Source: Gloeomargaritales cyanobacterium VI4D9
GTDB lineage: Bacteria > Cyanobacteriota > Cyanobacteriia > Gloeomargaritales > Gloeomargaritaceae
Assembly (NCBI GenBank): GCA_927797885.1
Contig: OV696605.1
Coordinates: forward strand, 1,401,157-1,465,156
Length of the DNA stretch: 64,000 nt
Reading direction: 5' to 3'
This document shows, in pieces, positions 8,851 through 17,389 of this stretch (position 1 is its first letter; each line of letters opens with the position of its first letter). Below the pieces are notes generated by a model that did no database searches, had not been told where the DNA came from, and saw only the letters and a list, made by a program, of their open reading frames with translations. Both the position numbers and the translations under genes were made by a program.

Positions 8851-9240
8851 TCATGAACGCAACCGACTAAACAATTCCTGCACTTTTTCCCAACTAGCCG
8901 CCGCCGCCACTGGGTCATAGCTATCCCGCTCGTTTCAGAAAAAACCATGATCCGCATCGTAGCGAAATACCTGATGGTCAATGCCCTGTTTTTGTAATTC
9001 TTGCTCAATTTGATCGGTTTGTTCGTTGGGAATCAATGGGTCACGGGTGCCAAAGAAACACCAAATAGTTCCGTGAATCTCTTTGGTGCGGGTGATGGTG
9101 GGTGCCCCGCCCCCTGGAGTTGTCGTGGCAATGCCCCCCCCATAGAAGGAAGCCGTTACCCGCACATCCGGCAGAGTCGCCGCCAAATAGACCACATGAC
9201 CGCCAAAACAAAAGCCAATCGTGCCAAATTGACTGATGCC
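8851..9240 (-). pseudogene. Dienelactone hydrolase, broken second copy (C-terminal part)
   Basis: This segment is closely similar to residues from about QFGTIGFCFGG to the C-terminus of the intact DLH at 10851-11576. It is disabled in three ways. The N-terminal half is absent. The coding sequence stops dead at 9240, where an IS-like end begins. A TGA (8935-8937) replaces the cysteine codon that follows DADHGFF in the intact copy. The nucleophile elbow GFCFGG and the histidine region remain. The next upstream part of this copy lies inverted at 9417-9500. Confidence 0.9.
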
Positions 9241-9244
9241 CAGT

Positions 9245-9411
9245 AGTGTTGAACCCTGCAACAAAAGTTCATAAATTCGAGCCAGGCAAAACACTTAATG
9301 AGAAAATTTTTTGTTATAAATGAGAATCTAGCCCCTAAATGACAATGTTTTGTATCATCAGGTTAGATGCACATTTTGGCACAAACCCTCAAAATCTTAA
9401 GATTCAACACT
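9245..9411. mobile_element. Small non-autonomous derivative of the neighbouring IS4-family element
   Basis: This 167-bp stretch starts AGTGTTGAACCCTGCAACAA and ends TTCAACACT, matching the outer ends of the 9503-10602 element (AGTGTTGAATCCTGCAATAA and TTCAACACT). The left 30-35 bp resemble the left end of the full IS. The interior has no transposase coding. It separates the two pieces of the broken DLH copy. Confidence 0.7.
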
Positions 9412-9416
9412 TCTGA

Positions 9417-9500
9417 CAAAGACCAAACCACGGCGGCGGAATTATTAAGCGATATGCAGGCAACCATTGATTACTTGCAACGGGAATTTGGCATCAGTCA
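9417..9500 (+). pseudogene. Inverted internal fragment of the broken dienelactone hydrolase copy
   Basis: On the plus strand this piece encodes DQTTAAELLSDMQATIDYLQ followed by REFGIS, equivalent to a middle segment of the intact DLH encoded on the minus strand at about 11235-11320. It is therefore turned around relative to 8851-9240. It ends in GGCATCAGTC (9490-9499), the inverse of GACTGATGCC at 9231-9240. Confidence 0.88.
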
Positions 9501-9502
9501 CA

Positions 9503-10602
9503 AGTGTTGAATCCTGCAATAAAACTTTACATATTTAGGCGTGGGACGACCCGATTGAGCCAATGGACAAAATTCCACTCCTGCCGTATTAAGATTTGTA
9601 TATATCGGAACTTATCTGCCAATTTACTTCCGTACATCCGTGGAACTTTTAACAGTTGCAATATCAAGTAAACTATTAAAATTACATAAATTTGAATGGT
9701 AATTCCATTCAAATTTTTACTCATCATTTTATCGAGCTTTAAGTTCATCTTTAGAAATTTCCATAGTACCTCTATCGCCCAGCGTTGTCTATAGGCTTCC
9801 CCTATCTCTTCATTACTCATTACATCCTCAGGAATATTGGTAGCTAAATAATAGTCTACTTTCTGTTGAACATTGCCAAAACAAACTACTCTCGCCTTAC
9901 CTCGTTCTGTGGTGATATGATAGTTTTCATCCCATTTCCAATTCGACTTAATACGGATAATAAAAAGGGCATCATTTTCGATAAATTGTTCAAATACTTT
10001 GTGACTGCAAAACCCTCTATCCCCGACTGCGACTCCATTTTCCGGTAGCATTTTCACAATATCTTCACCAAAATTAATCTCATGTGCCTGTCCAGGACTA
10101 ACAATTAAATGACCAGTAGATTTCGTATCTTGATTCAAAGTGGTTATTAACTTTACTTGGCGATAGCCTTGGAGCCAAAATAACTTACTCATCAGCGGTA
10201 TTACGGTAGCATCAAAAGGACATAAAACCAACCTCTTTTCAGGATGAGCTTCCTCAATATAATGCAATAATTTATGATAAAGATGCATAAAAATTTGTGG
10301 GTCTCTTGTCTTGTTCGCCTTAGAAAACGTGGATAAGTCAACCTTAATGCCCGCATGATTTAATTGGTAAAATAAGTCCCGTAAACTGTTGATTCCTTTG
10401 TCCAAAATGCCAGCAAACCAGATTGAACAAAATAAGCGAGAATTTAGAACTGGATAATCATTAGTTGGCAGGTCTTTGAGTAAAAATTTGACAATCCCGG
10501 GAAAAGAATTGAATTTCATAGTTGTTTCATGTTTTGGTTTATATGAATTAGAATACCATATTTTGACCCCTCTTTTTCTGCCTTTACCTACCTTTCAACA
10601 CT
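9503..10602 (-). mobile_element. IS4-family insertion sequence
   Basis: This element of about 1.1 kb is bounded by AGTGTTGAATCCTGCAAT on the left and TTCAACACT on the right, giving a 9-10 bp inverted repeat (AAGTGTTGAA) at each end. It carries one transposase gene and is AT-rich compared with its surroundings. The left end is joined to the inverted DLH fragment; the right end is followed by sequence of unclear origin and then a fabD remnant. Confidence 0.82.
9527..10519 (-). CDS. IS4-family DDE transposase
   Basis: This 330-aa protein appears intact and has the DDE architecture of the IS4 family. The first Asp is in CPFDATVIPL, the second in VAVGDRGFCS, and the YREK-type motif containing the Glu is YRQRWAIEVLWKFLK. 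A hydrophobic stretch (IQIYVILIVYLILQLL) follows the catalytic Glu, as in many cyanobacterial IS4 members. With both inverted ends present, the element may still be mobile and could mobilise the 167-bp derivative next to it. Confidence 0.92.
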   Translation of the reverse strand: MKFNSFPGIVKFLLKDLPTNDYPVLNSRLFCSIWFAGILDKGINSLRDLFYQLNHAGIKVDLSTFSKANKTRDPQIFMHLYHKLLHYIEEAHPEKRLVLCPFDATVIPLMSKLFWLQGYRQVKLITTLNQDTKSTGHLIVSPGQAHEINFGEDIVKMLPENGVAVGDRGFCSHKVFEQFIENDALFIIRIKSNWKWDENYHITTERGKARVVCFGNVQQKVDYYLATNIPEDVMSNEEIGEAYRQRWAIEVLWKFLKMNLKLDKMMSKNLNGITIQIYVILIVYLILQLLKVPRMYGSKLADKFRYIQILIRQEWNFVHWLNRVVPRLNM

Positions 10603-10747
10603 TCTGGATTCCAGGATAGAATCTCAGGTTCTCCTGAGTTTTGGTGATAAGCAGAGTTTATGCTAGGCAGGGGTTTCAACGCCCTTGGCAAGAAAAAGGT
10701 TTATCGTTTCCACAATTGCAAGCACAAATCTAGCAGAGTCTCTCTAC

Positions 10748-10843
10748 AACCGACCAACCCAGAATCGTTTGGGCGGTCACAAAACGTTGCTGTCCCAGGG
10801 GATGTCCTACCAAATCCAGTCCCCGGAAATACCCACGCCGTTT
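10748..10843 (-). pseudogene. fabD 5'-end remnant
   Basis: The minus strand encodes TAWVFPG and then, after an internal deletion of about 30 bp relative to 8684-8805, further sequence matching the first 40 or so residues of intact fabD. The deletion removes the GQGSQTAGMG region. It lies directly downstream of the intact DLH, exactly as intact fabD lies downstream of the broken DLH. This marks the second unit of a tandem DLH-fabD duplication. Confidence 0.85.
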
Positions 10844-10850
10844 TACTGAT

Positions 10851-11576
10851 TCATGGGCGCAACCGGCTAAATAATTCCTGCACTTTTTCCCAGCTATCCG
10901 CCGCCGCCTGTGGGTCATAGCTGTCCCGTTCGTTGCAAAAAAAACCATGATCCGCATCGTAGCGAAATACCTGGTGGTCAATGCCCTGCTTTTGTAATTC
11001 TTGCTCAATTTGATCGGCTTCTTCGTTGGGAATCAATGGATCACGGGTGCCAAAGAAACACCAAATCGTGCCCCGAATTTCCGCAGTGCGTGTGATGGTG
11101 GGTTCCCCGCCCCCTGGGGTCATGGCGGCAATCCCCCCCCCATAGAAGGAAGCCGTTACCCGCACATCCGGCAGTGTCGCCGCCAAATACACCACATGAC
11201 CGCCAAAACAAAACCCAATCGTGCCAAATTGAGTGATGCCAAATTCTCGTTTTAAGTAATCAATCGTTGCCTGAATATCGCTTAATAATTCTGCCGCTGT
11301 GGTTTGGTCTTTGTAAATTCTGCCCTGTTCCACATCCGCAGGCGTGTAACCCGTTTCAAAACCGGGGGCTTGTCGTTGATAAATACTCGGTGCAATCGCC
11401 ACATAACCCAAGCGGGCAATCCGTTCCGTGACATCCCGAATATGGGCATTCACCCCAAAAATTTCCTGGATCACAATAATCCCTGGATAGGTTCCCGCCG
11501 CTACCGGTTGCGCCAAATAACTGGCAATTTCCAGGTCTTGATTGGGAACTTTCACCCACCGGGTTTGAATGTCCAT
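10851..11576 (-). CDS. Dienelactone hydrolase family protein
   Basis: This 241-aa alpha/beta hydrolase has the DLH catalytic triad: the cysteine nucleophile in IGFCFGGH, an aspartate in GTRDPLIP and a histidine in DADHGFF. IQEIFGVNAHIRD near residue 40 is also typical. Family members hydrolyse dienelactones or other small esters; the physiological substrate in cyanobacteria is not known. The ATG at 11574-11576 is preceded by CAGGAGGCGGT, favouring it over the upstream in-frame start at 11651. This is the intact copy of a duplicated gene; the other copy is at 8851-9500. Confidence 0.92.
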   Translation of the reverse strand: MDIQTRWVKVPNQDLEIASYLAQPVAAGTYPGIIVIQEIFGVNAHIRDVTERIARLGYVAIAPSIYQRQAPGFETGYTPADVEQGRIYKDQTTAAELLSDIQATIDYLKREFGITQFGTIGFCFGGHVVYLAATLPDVRVTASFYGGGIAAMTPGGGEPTITRTAEIRGTIWCFFGTRDPLIPNEEADQIEQELQKQGIDHQVFRYDADHGFFCNERDSYDPQAAADSWEKVQELFSRLRP

Positions 11577-11768
11577 ACCGCCTCCTGATTGATTGCCCCC
11601 ATTGTATCCCAGGATAGATTCCCACATATTTGAACCGACCGCTGTTCCCATTTAGCCCCATGCCCGTCCCGCAACCTGTGGTCTTTGCGATAAACTCAAG
11701 GGAAGACTGCCTACGGTTCAGCCGTCTGCTGGTAGTGATTTTTTTCGTGCTTATGGGTAGCGAATGGC

Positions 11769-12686
11769 GTGGTGAGTGAACAGGGAAATCGGGCTGGGAT
11801 GCCCCCCTTTGGGCGAGTAATTACGGCGATGGTTACCCCCTTTGCCCCGGATGGGCGGGTGGATTACGCTTTGGCGGAACGGTTGGCGGTGCATTTGGTG
11901 GCGCACGGAAGCGATGGGCTGGTTCTGGCAGGAACGACCGGGGAATCCCCGACTCTCACCTGGGAGGAGGAGTACGAGCTATTTCGGGTGGTGAAAGCAG
12001 CGGTGGGGGAACGGGCGCAGGTCTTGGCGGGCACGGGAGCCAATAGTACCCGGGAAGCGGTGGCGGCCACGGTAAAAGCGGCAGAATTGGGGCTGGATGG
12101 CAGTTTGCAGGTGGTGCCCTACTACAACAAGCCCCCCCAAGCGGGTCTGCTGGCGCACTTTCGTACCATTGCCCAGGCGGTGCCGGATTTTCCCCTGATG
12201 CTCTACAACATCCCTGGGCGTACAGGGGTGAATCTCCTGCCGGAAACTGTGGCGGCATTGGCGGACAAAGAGGCGAATATCGTCGCCATCAAAGAAGCCA
12301 GTGGGAATCTGGAGCAGGTGGCGCAGTTGCGGCGGTTGGCTCCCGGTGTGGCGATTTATTCCGGGGATGACAGTTTGACCCTGCCCCTGCTGGCGTTGGG
12401 GGGGGTGGGGGTGGTGAGTGTCGCCAGCCATCTGGTGGGGGAAAAGATACAGCATATGGTGCAAGCATTTTTCCAGGGGCAACCAGAACGGGCGCAGGAA
12501 CTGTACAATGAGATGTATCCACTTTTCAAAGCCCTGTTCGCGACCACCAACCCGATTCCGGTGAAACGAGCCTTAGAATTGATGGGTTGGTCCGTAGGTG
12601 CCCCTCGTTTGCCCTTGGTGGGGGCTGACCCGGAAGTGGATCAGATTTTACGCCCCGTGATGCAGGCATTGCATCTGTTGGCATAA
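11769..12686 (+). CDS. dapA: 4-hydroxy-tetrahydrodipicolinate synthase
   Basis: This 305-aa protein condenses pyruvate with aspartate semialdehyde in lysine and diaminopimelate synthesis. Signatures are [19 protein letters not shown], the tyrosine region [19 protein letters not shown] and the Schiff-base lysine in [10 protein letters not shown]. It opens with tandem GTG codons at 11769 and 11772; a later start at MPPFGRV is possible. The gene is followed 65 bp later by rnj, a neighbourhood often conserved in cyanobacteria. Confidence 0.96.
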   Translation: MVSEQGNRAGMPPFGRVITAMVTPFAPDGRVDYALAERLAVHLVAHGSDGLVLAGTTGESPTLTWEEEYELFRVVKAAVGERAQVLAGTGANSTREAVAATVKAAELGLDGSLQVVPYYNKPPQAGLLAHFRTIAQAVPDFPLMLYNIPGRTGVNLLPETVAALADKEANIVAIKEASGNLEQVAQLRRLAPGVAIYSGDDSLTLPLLALGGVGVVSVASHLVGEKIQHMVQAFFQGQPERAQELYNEMYPLFKALFATTNPIPVKRALELMGWSVGAPRLPLVGADPEVDQILRPVMQALHLLA

Positions 12687-12751
12687 AATTTTCCCTCCCG
12701 ACCAGAGGTGAATCGTGCTCGTTTGTTCTGTTGTTTTAAGTAAAGGAGCCT

Positions 12752-14521
12752 ATGACCAAAAGCCGTTCCCAGACCAACGCCGCCCTAAAAATCATTCCTT
12801 TGGGGGGTCTGCATGAAATTGGCAAAAACACCTGCGTGTTTGAAATCAACGATGAAATCCTCCTGCTGGATGCGGGGTTGGCGTTCCCTACGGAGTCCAT
12901 GCACGGGGTGCAGGTGGTGCTGCCCGACCTAACTTACCTGCGGGAAAATCGCCACAAAATCAAGGGGATGATCATCACCCACGGACACGAGGACCACATT
13001 GGCGGGATTCCCTTCCACCTGCAACAGCTGGATATTCCCATCATGTATGGTCCCCGCTTGGCGATTGCCCTACTGCAAGCCAAATTGGAGGAAGCCGGGG
13101 TTGCTAATCGCACCCAACTCCACCCCGTTGGTCCCAGGGATTTTGTGCGAATTGGGAGTTCCTTTTTGGTGGAATTTATCCGCAATACCCACTCCATCGC
13201 CGATAGCTTTACAGTAGCATTACATACCCCTGTGGGCGTGGTTATCCACACCGGGGATTTCAAGATGGATCATACCCCGATTGATGGGGAGCGGTTTGAC
13301 CTGCAACGCCTCGCCGAGCATGGGGAAAAAGGGGTGTTGTGTTTGATGAGTGATTCCACCAATGCGGAGTTGGCTGGGTTTACCCCCTCGGAGCGGGCGG
13401 TGATTCCGGGGTTAGACCGGGCGTTTAGTGAAGCGCCGGGGCGGTTGCTGATCACCACGTTTGCCTCTTCGGTGCATCGGGTGAATATCATTTTGCAGTT
13501 GGCGCAAAAACACAAACGCAGGGTGTCGGTCTTGGGGCGTTCGATGCTGAATGTGATTGCCCATGCCCGCACGCTGGGGTATATCCAATGTCCTGATGAT
13601 TTACTGCAACCCATGCACGTGATCCGGCAGTTGCCCGATGACCAGGTGGTAATTTTGACCACAGGTTCCCAGGGAGAGCCGCTGTCGGCGTTGACCCGGA
13701 TTGCCAACCGGGAGCACAAGGAGATTCAAATTCGCCCGACGGATACGGTGGTCTTTTCCGCCAACCCGATTCCGGGCAATACGATTGCGGTGGTGAATAC
13801 GATTGACAAGCTGATGGCGCAGGGGGCGAAGGTGATCTACGGCAAGGAGCGGGGGATTCACGTGTCCGGGCACGGGAGCCAGGAGGATCAAAAGCTGATG
13901 TTGGCGTTGACCAAGCCCAAGTTTTTTGTGCCGATCCACGGGGAGCATCGGATGCTGGTCAAACACAGCGAAACGGCGCAAGCCCTGGGGGTACCGGCGG
14001 AAAACATCGTGATCGTGGACAACGGGGATGTGATCGAACTTACCCCAGACCGGATTCAGGTGGTGGGTCGGGTCAAAGCGGGGATTGAACTGGTGGACAC
14101 CTCCGGGGACGGGGTGGTGGACGGGAAGGTGCTGAAGGAGCGGCAACGCCTCGCCGACGAAGGGGTGGTGACGGTGGCGGCTACCCTGGATGGGCAAGGG
14201 CAACTGGTGGCGATCCCAGAAGTCCATGTGCGGGGGGTGGTGACGGCGGTGGAGTTGGGGGTACTGCGTCGTCTGGTGCAGGATACCCTGGCGCAAACCG
14301 TGCGGGAACGCTGGTCGGAGTTTGCGGTGAATGGCACGGATGTGGACTGGACAGGTCTGCGGGAGGCGATGGAAGCCGCCTTGCAACGGTTGATCCGCCG
14401 GGAACTCAAAAGCCATCCCCTGTTGATTTTCCTCCTGCAAACCACGGTATCAACGGCGAGTCCGAGTGAGGAGGTCAACCGCCGCACCCGCAAACGCCGG
14501 AGTGAAGTGGCGACGGTTTAA
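12752..14521 (+). CDS. rnj: Ribonuclease J
   Basis: This 589-aa metallo-beta-lactamase/beta-CASP ribonuclease has the metal-binding HGHEDHIGG motif (residues about 76-84), IPLGGLHEIGKN at the N-terminus and STNAELAGFTPSE in the beta-CASP region. The C-terminal J domain is complete, ending in a basic tail (RRTRKRRSE). The enzyme processes and degrades RNA from 5' ends and, in some species, endonucleolytically. AAAGGAG sits upstream of the ATG. The next gene begins 3 bp after its stop codon. Confidence 0.96.
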   Translation: MTKSRSQTNAALKIIPLGGLHEIGKNTCVFEINDEILLLDAGLAFPTESMHGVQVVLPDLTYLRENRHKIKGMIITHGHEDHIGGIPFHLQQLDIPIMYGPRLAIALLQAKLEEAGVANRTQLHPVGPRDFVRIGSSFLVEFIRNTHSIADSFTVALHTPVGVVIHTGDFKMDHTPIDGERFDLQRLAEHGEKGVLCLMSDSTNAELAGFTPSERAVIPGLDRAFSEAPGRLLITTFASSVHRVNIILQLAQKHKRRVSVLGRSMLNVIAHARTLGYIQCPDDLLQPMHVIRQLPDDQVVILTTGSQGEPLSALTRIANREHKEIQIRPTDTVVFSANPIPGNTIAVVNTIDKLMAQGAKVIYGKERGIHVSGHGSQEDQKLMLALTKPKFFVPIHGEHRMLVKHSETAQALGVPAENIVIVDNGDVIELTPDRIQVVGRVKAGIELVDTSGDGVVDGKVLKERQRLADEGVVTVAATLDGQGQLVAIPEVHVRGVVTAVELGVLRRLVQDTLAQTVRERWSEFAVNGTDVDWTGLREAMEAALQRLIRRELKSHPLLIFLLQTTVSTASPSEEVNRRTRKRRSEVATV

Positions 14522-14524
14522 CCC

Positions 14525-15343
14525 ATGCAGCGGGAATTTGCCAGCCGGGAAGACCTGATCGCCTATGTGACCCAGGTTTTCCCGGGGGCAAAGGGGGCGG
14601 TGAGTGAGACGGTGGGGGGCAGGCGGGCGGCTCTGCACAAGCTGGCGCAACTGCAACCCCACGCCTACGGGGACACCCGCAACTATCTGGATGGGGCGGT
14701 CACCCACCTGTCGCCCTATCTCCGGCATGGGGTACTCACTTTGGCGGAGGTGCGGGACTATCTGCAATCCCAGGGCTACCCCTGGTCGGTGGTGGAACCG
14801 TTCCTGCGGCAACTGGCTTGGCGGGACTATTGGCAGAAGTTGTACGAACAGTGGGGCGAGGGCATTTGGCAGGATCGGGAACCCTACAAAACCGGTTTTA
14901 CCGCCGCTGACTACGGGGAGGAATTGCCCGCCGACATTACCAACGGGACAACGGGTTTACTTTGTATGGACAGTTTTAGCCAGGAATTGCAGACCACCGG
15001 CTATCTGCATAACCACGTCCGGTTGTGGTTGGCGGCTTATATCATTCACTGGCGCAGGGTCAAATGGCAAACCGGGGCGGCTTGGTTTTTGATGCACCTA
15101 TTGGATGGCGACCCGGCGAGTAATAATTTATCCTGGCAGTGGGTGGCGAGTACCTTTAGCGTCAAACCCTACTATTTCAATCAGGAAAATTTAGCCCGTT
15201 ATACCCAGCAAAAGTGGTGTATGTCCTGCCCACATCTTGCCAAAACCTGTCCCTTTTTGGGGAGTTACGAACAATTACACAAACGCCTTTTTCCCCATGC
15301 CGAATTTCCCCAGTCCCACTCTCGTTTGGGTACACGGCGATAG
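14525..15343 (+). CDS. Photolyase/cryptochrome FAD-binding domain, stand-alone
   Basis: This 272-aa protein corresponds to the C-terminal FAD-binding half of DNA photolyases and cryptochromes. Visible motifs are GDTRNYLDGAVTHLSPYLRHG, QLAWRDYW, MHNHVRLWLA-like HNHVRLWLAAY and GDPASNNLSWQWVAST. An unusual C-terminal extension carries CMSCPHLAKTCPF, a possible metal-binding CxxC...C cluster. The N-terminal Rossmann-like domain is not on this protein but appears as the next, overlapping gene. Whether the two form one repair enzyme is inference. It follows rnj by 3 bp, so it is probably cotranscribed. Confidence 0.85.
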   Translation: MQREFASREDLIAYVTQVFPGAKGAVSETVGGRRAALHKLAQLQPHAYGDTRNYLDGAVTHLSPYLRHGVLTLAEVRDYLQSQGYPWSVVEPFLRQLAWRDYWQKLYEQWGEGIWQDREPYKTGFTAADYGEELPADITNGTTGLLCMDSFSQELQTTGYLHNHVRLWLAAYIIHWRRVKWQTGAAWFLMHLLDGDPASNNLSWQWVASTFSVKPYYFNQENLARYTQQKWCMSCPHLAKTCPFLGSYEQLHKRLFPHAEFPQSHSRLGTRR

Positions 15344-15722
15344 CCTCAGCCCGACGAATCCGGCGTTATTAACCTACCCCGATGCCCCGGCGGTGTGGGA
15401 CGAGGAGTTATTAAACCAATGGCAGATCAGCCGCAAACGCATTGTCTTTATCTATGAATGCTTATTAGAATTGCCCGTAGAAATTCGCCGGGGGAATGTG
15501 ATGGAAAAATTAACCCAATTGATGCAAGAATATGGTGCCCAAAAATTAGTCACTACCCAAAGTCCCAGCCCTCGGTTTCAGCACATTTGTCAGGAATTAT
15601 CCCGGCAATTTACCTTGGAAATTCTTGCAATACCACCGCTGATTCCACCCCAAAAATATCTGGACTTAAAACGGTTTTCCCGCTATTGGAAAGTCGCCGA
15701 AAAGCACATTTATCCCCACTAA
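15297..15722 (+). CDS. Photolyase N-terminal (alpha/beta) domain-like protein, split partner
   Basis: This 141-aa protein overlaps the upstream FAD-binding gene by 47 bp in another frame. SPTLVWVHGDSLSPTNPAL, RIVFIYECLLELP and a stretch ending PPLIPPQKYLDLKRFSRYWK resemble the N-terminal domain of photolyase-family proteins, which normally precedes the FAD domain. Here gene order is reversed relative to the domain order of a standard photolyase. The start ATG at 15297 is chosen because the upstream codons belong to the overlapping gene. Classification is moderate; the antenna-binding residues cannot be confirmed by eye. Confidence 0.65.
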   Translation: MPNFPSPTLVWVHGDSLSPTNPALLTYPDAPAVWDEELLNQWQISRKRIVFIYECLLELPVEIRRGNVMEKLTQLMQEYGAQKLVTTQSPSPRFQHICQELSRQFTLEILAIPPLIPPQKYLDLKRFSRYWKVAEKHIYPH

Positions 15723-15737
15723 CTTTGCTGAATCCTG

Positions 15738-16403
15738 ATGCGCTTTGATGTAGTAACCCTCTTCCCGGAGTTTTTCACCAGTCCCCTCGCTCAGGGTTTG
15801 GTGGGTAAAGCCTTGGCGAAGGGAATTGCCACCGTGGTTTATACGAACCCCCGGCATTTTACTACAGACAAACATCAGCGGGTGGATGATGAACCCTACG
15901 GGGGCGGCGTGGGTATGGTACTCAAACCGGAACCCATTTTTGCCGCCGTGGAATCCTTGCCCTGTCTGGAACCAAGGGAAATTATCCTCCTCACTCCGCA
16001 AGGGGAACGCCTCACCCAATCTCACTTCCGACACTGGGCAAACTATCAGCAATTGGTGTTGATTTGTGGTGCCTATGAAGGCTTTGATGAGCGGATTCGT
16101 TATTTAGCCGACCGGGAAATTTCCCTGGGGGATTTTGTGTTAACCAGTGGCGAAATTCCCGCTTTGACGATTATTAATGGGGTACTGCGTTTACTGCCCG
16201 GAACCATTGGTAAATCCGCTTCTTTAATTTCGGAAAGTTTTAGCGAATCCCTACTTGAATATCCCCAATACACCCGTCCGGCGGAGTTTCGGGGTTGGTC
16301 AGTGCCAGAGGTGCTTCGTTCCGGGAATCACCAAGCGATTGCCGAGTGGCGTTTAGCCCAACAGCGGGAACGTACCCGAACCCGTCGTCCAGATTTGGGG
16401 TGA
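15738..16403 (+). CDS. trmD: tRNA (guanine-N1-)-methyltransferase
   Basis: This 221-aa SPOUT-family enzyme methylates G37 of tRNA to prevent frameshifting. MRFDVVTLFPEFF, DEPYGGGVGMVLKPEP, ICGAYEGFDERI and SLGDFVLTSGEIPALTII form the trefoil-knot SAM site, and the C-terminal domain carries YPQYTRP and VLRSGNH. The length is at the short end for the family. It follows the split photolyase gene by 15 bp and converges on holB, ending 19 bp before its stop. Confidence 0.96.
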   Translation: MRFDVVTLFPEFFTSPLAQGLVGKALAKGIATVVYTNPRHFTTDKHQRVDDEPYGGGVGMVLKPEPIFAAVESLPCLEPREIILLTPQGERLTQSHFRHWANYQQLVLICGAYEGFDERIRYLADREISLGDFVLTSGEIPALTIINGVLRLLPGTIGKSASLISESFSESLLEYPQYTRPAEFRGWSVPEVLRSGNHQAIAEWRLAQQRERTRTRRPDLG

Positions 16404-16422
16404 ATCCTCAATAAGTTTTGCC

Positions 16423-17316
16423 CTAAGAAGGATGAGAAAACTGGAGTTGAAAAATCCGCATCCAGGTCACTTCCCACACCAATTGGGGTTGCACATAATT
16501 TAATAACGCTTGGCGGGTTTGTTCCAAAATGAGCATTAATTCCCGCCGCCGGTAGCGTTCCCAATAGAGCCATTGCAGGTAATCCGTCAGCCACAGTTGC
16601 GCCGTTGGTTCCAGGGCTTGGGTCAAACGGCGGGCAAGTTCCAAGGTTTGCGCCAGGGACGTGGGCAAGGGGTCAAAGAGGGGCGGCAATTCCGGGGGTA
16701 AAGCCTGCCACTGTTGCCAATGGGCGATGGCGGCACCGGGGGAACCGCAGGCGAGGGTCAATAGTTCGGGATGTTGGGTAATTTCGCCGTAGCCCTGCTC
16801 CCTGAGAATGGTTCCCATATCCTCCCTGTCCAAATTGCGAAACGGGATCACCTGGCACCGGGAACGAATGGTGGTCAGCAACTCCTCCGGGCGGTCGGCA
16901 AGCAGAATGATGCGGCTATGACCGGGTTCTTCCAGGGTTTTCAAGAGGGCATCCTGCGCTGGTTCATTTAGGCATTGGGCGGATTCAATCACCACCAGGG
17001 AACGGTCGCTTTGCCAAGGGGTACGCCCGACAAATTGGGTAATTTCCCGCACTTGCTCCAGGCGAATTTGGGCTTGGGTAACCCGTCCTGAGTCCTGGGT
17101 TTTCTGCACTGGAGCCACCCAGAGGAGATCGGGATGATCCCGGTTCTTGCCTAGTAAATAGTGCGCCAAACACCGGGCAGTCAGGGCTTTTCCCACCCCC
17201 GCCGGGCCCTGAAAGAGATAGGCAGGCGCCACCCGTTGGCACGCCAAAGCCCGTTCCAAAAGCATCACCGCCAAGGACTGTCCCCGCACCGGCGCAAAAA
17301 AACTGATGAAACTCAT
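16423..17316 (-). CDS. holB: DNA polymerase III delta' subunit
   Basis: This 297-aa clamp-loader subunit is an AAA+ protein with P-loop-like FQGPAGVGKA (about residues 35-44) and SLVVIESAQCLNEPAQDALLKTLEEPG. The P-loop has alanine where ATP-hydrolysing members have Ser/Thr, consistent with delta' being a non-hydrolysing stator. The zinc-binding cysteine set of the E. coli protein is not visible. The gene converges with trmD and diverges from the unknown gene at 17390. Confidence 0.88.
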   Translation of the reverse strand: MSFISFFAPVRGQSLAVMLLERALACQRVAPAYLFQGPAGVGKALTARCLAHYLLGKNRDHPDLLWVAPVQKTQDSGRVTQAQIRLEQVREITQFVGRTPWQSDRSLVVIESAQCLNEPAQDALLKTLEEPGHSRIILLADRPEELLTTIRSRCQVIPFRNLDREDMGTILREQGYGEITQHPELLTLACGSPGAAIAHWQQWQALPPELPPLFDPLPTSLAQTLELARRLTQALEPTAQLWLTDYLQWLYWERYRRRELMLILEQTRQALLNYVQPQLVWEVTWMRIFQLQFSHPS

Positions 17317-17389
17317 TAGATAACATATCGGTTAAACGGCGCATTAACGCCCATAATAAAAGTATGAACTGGCACGTCAAGGGGCGAGC

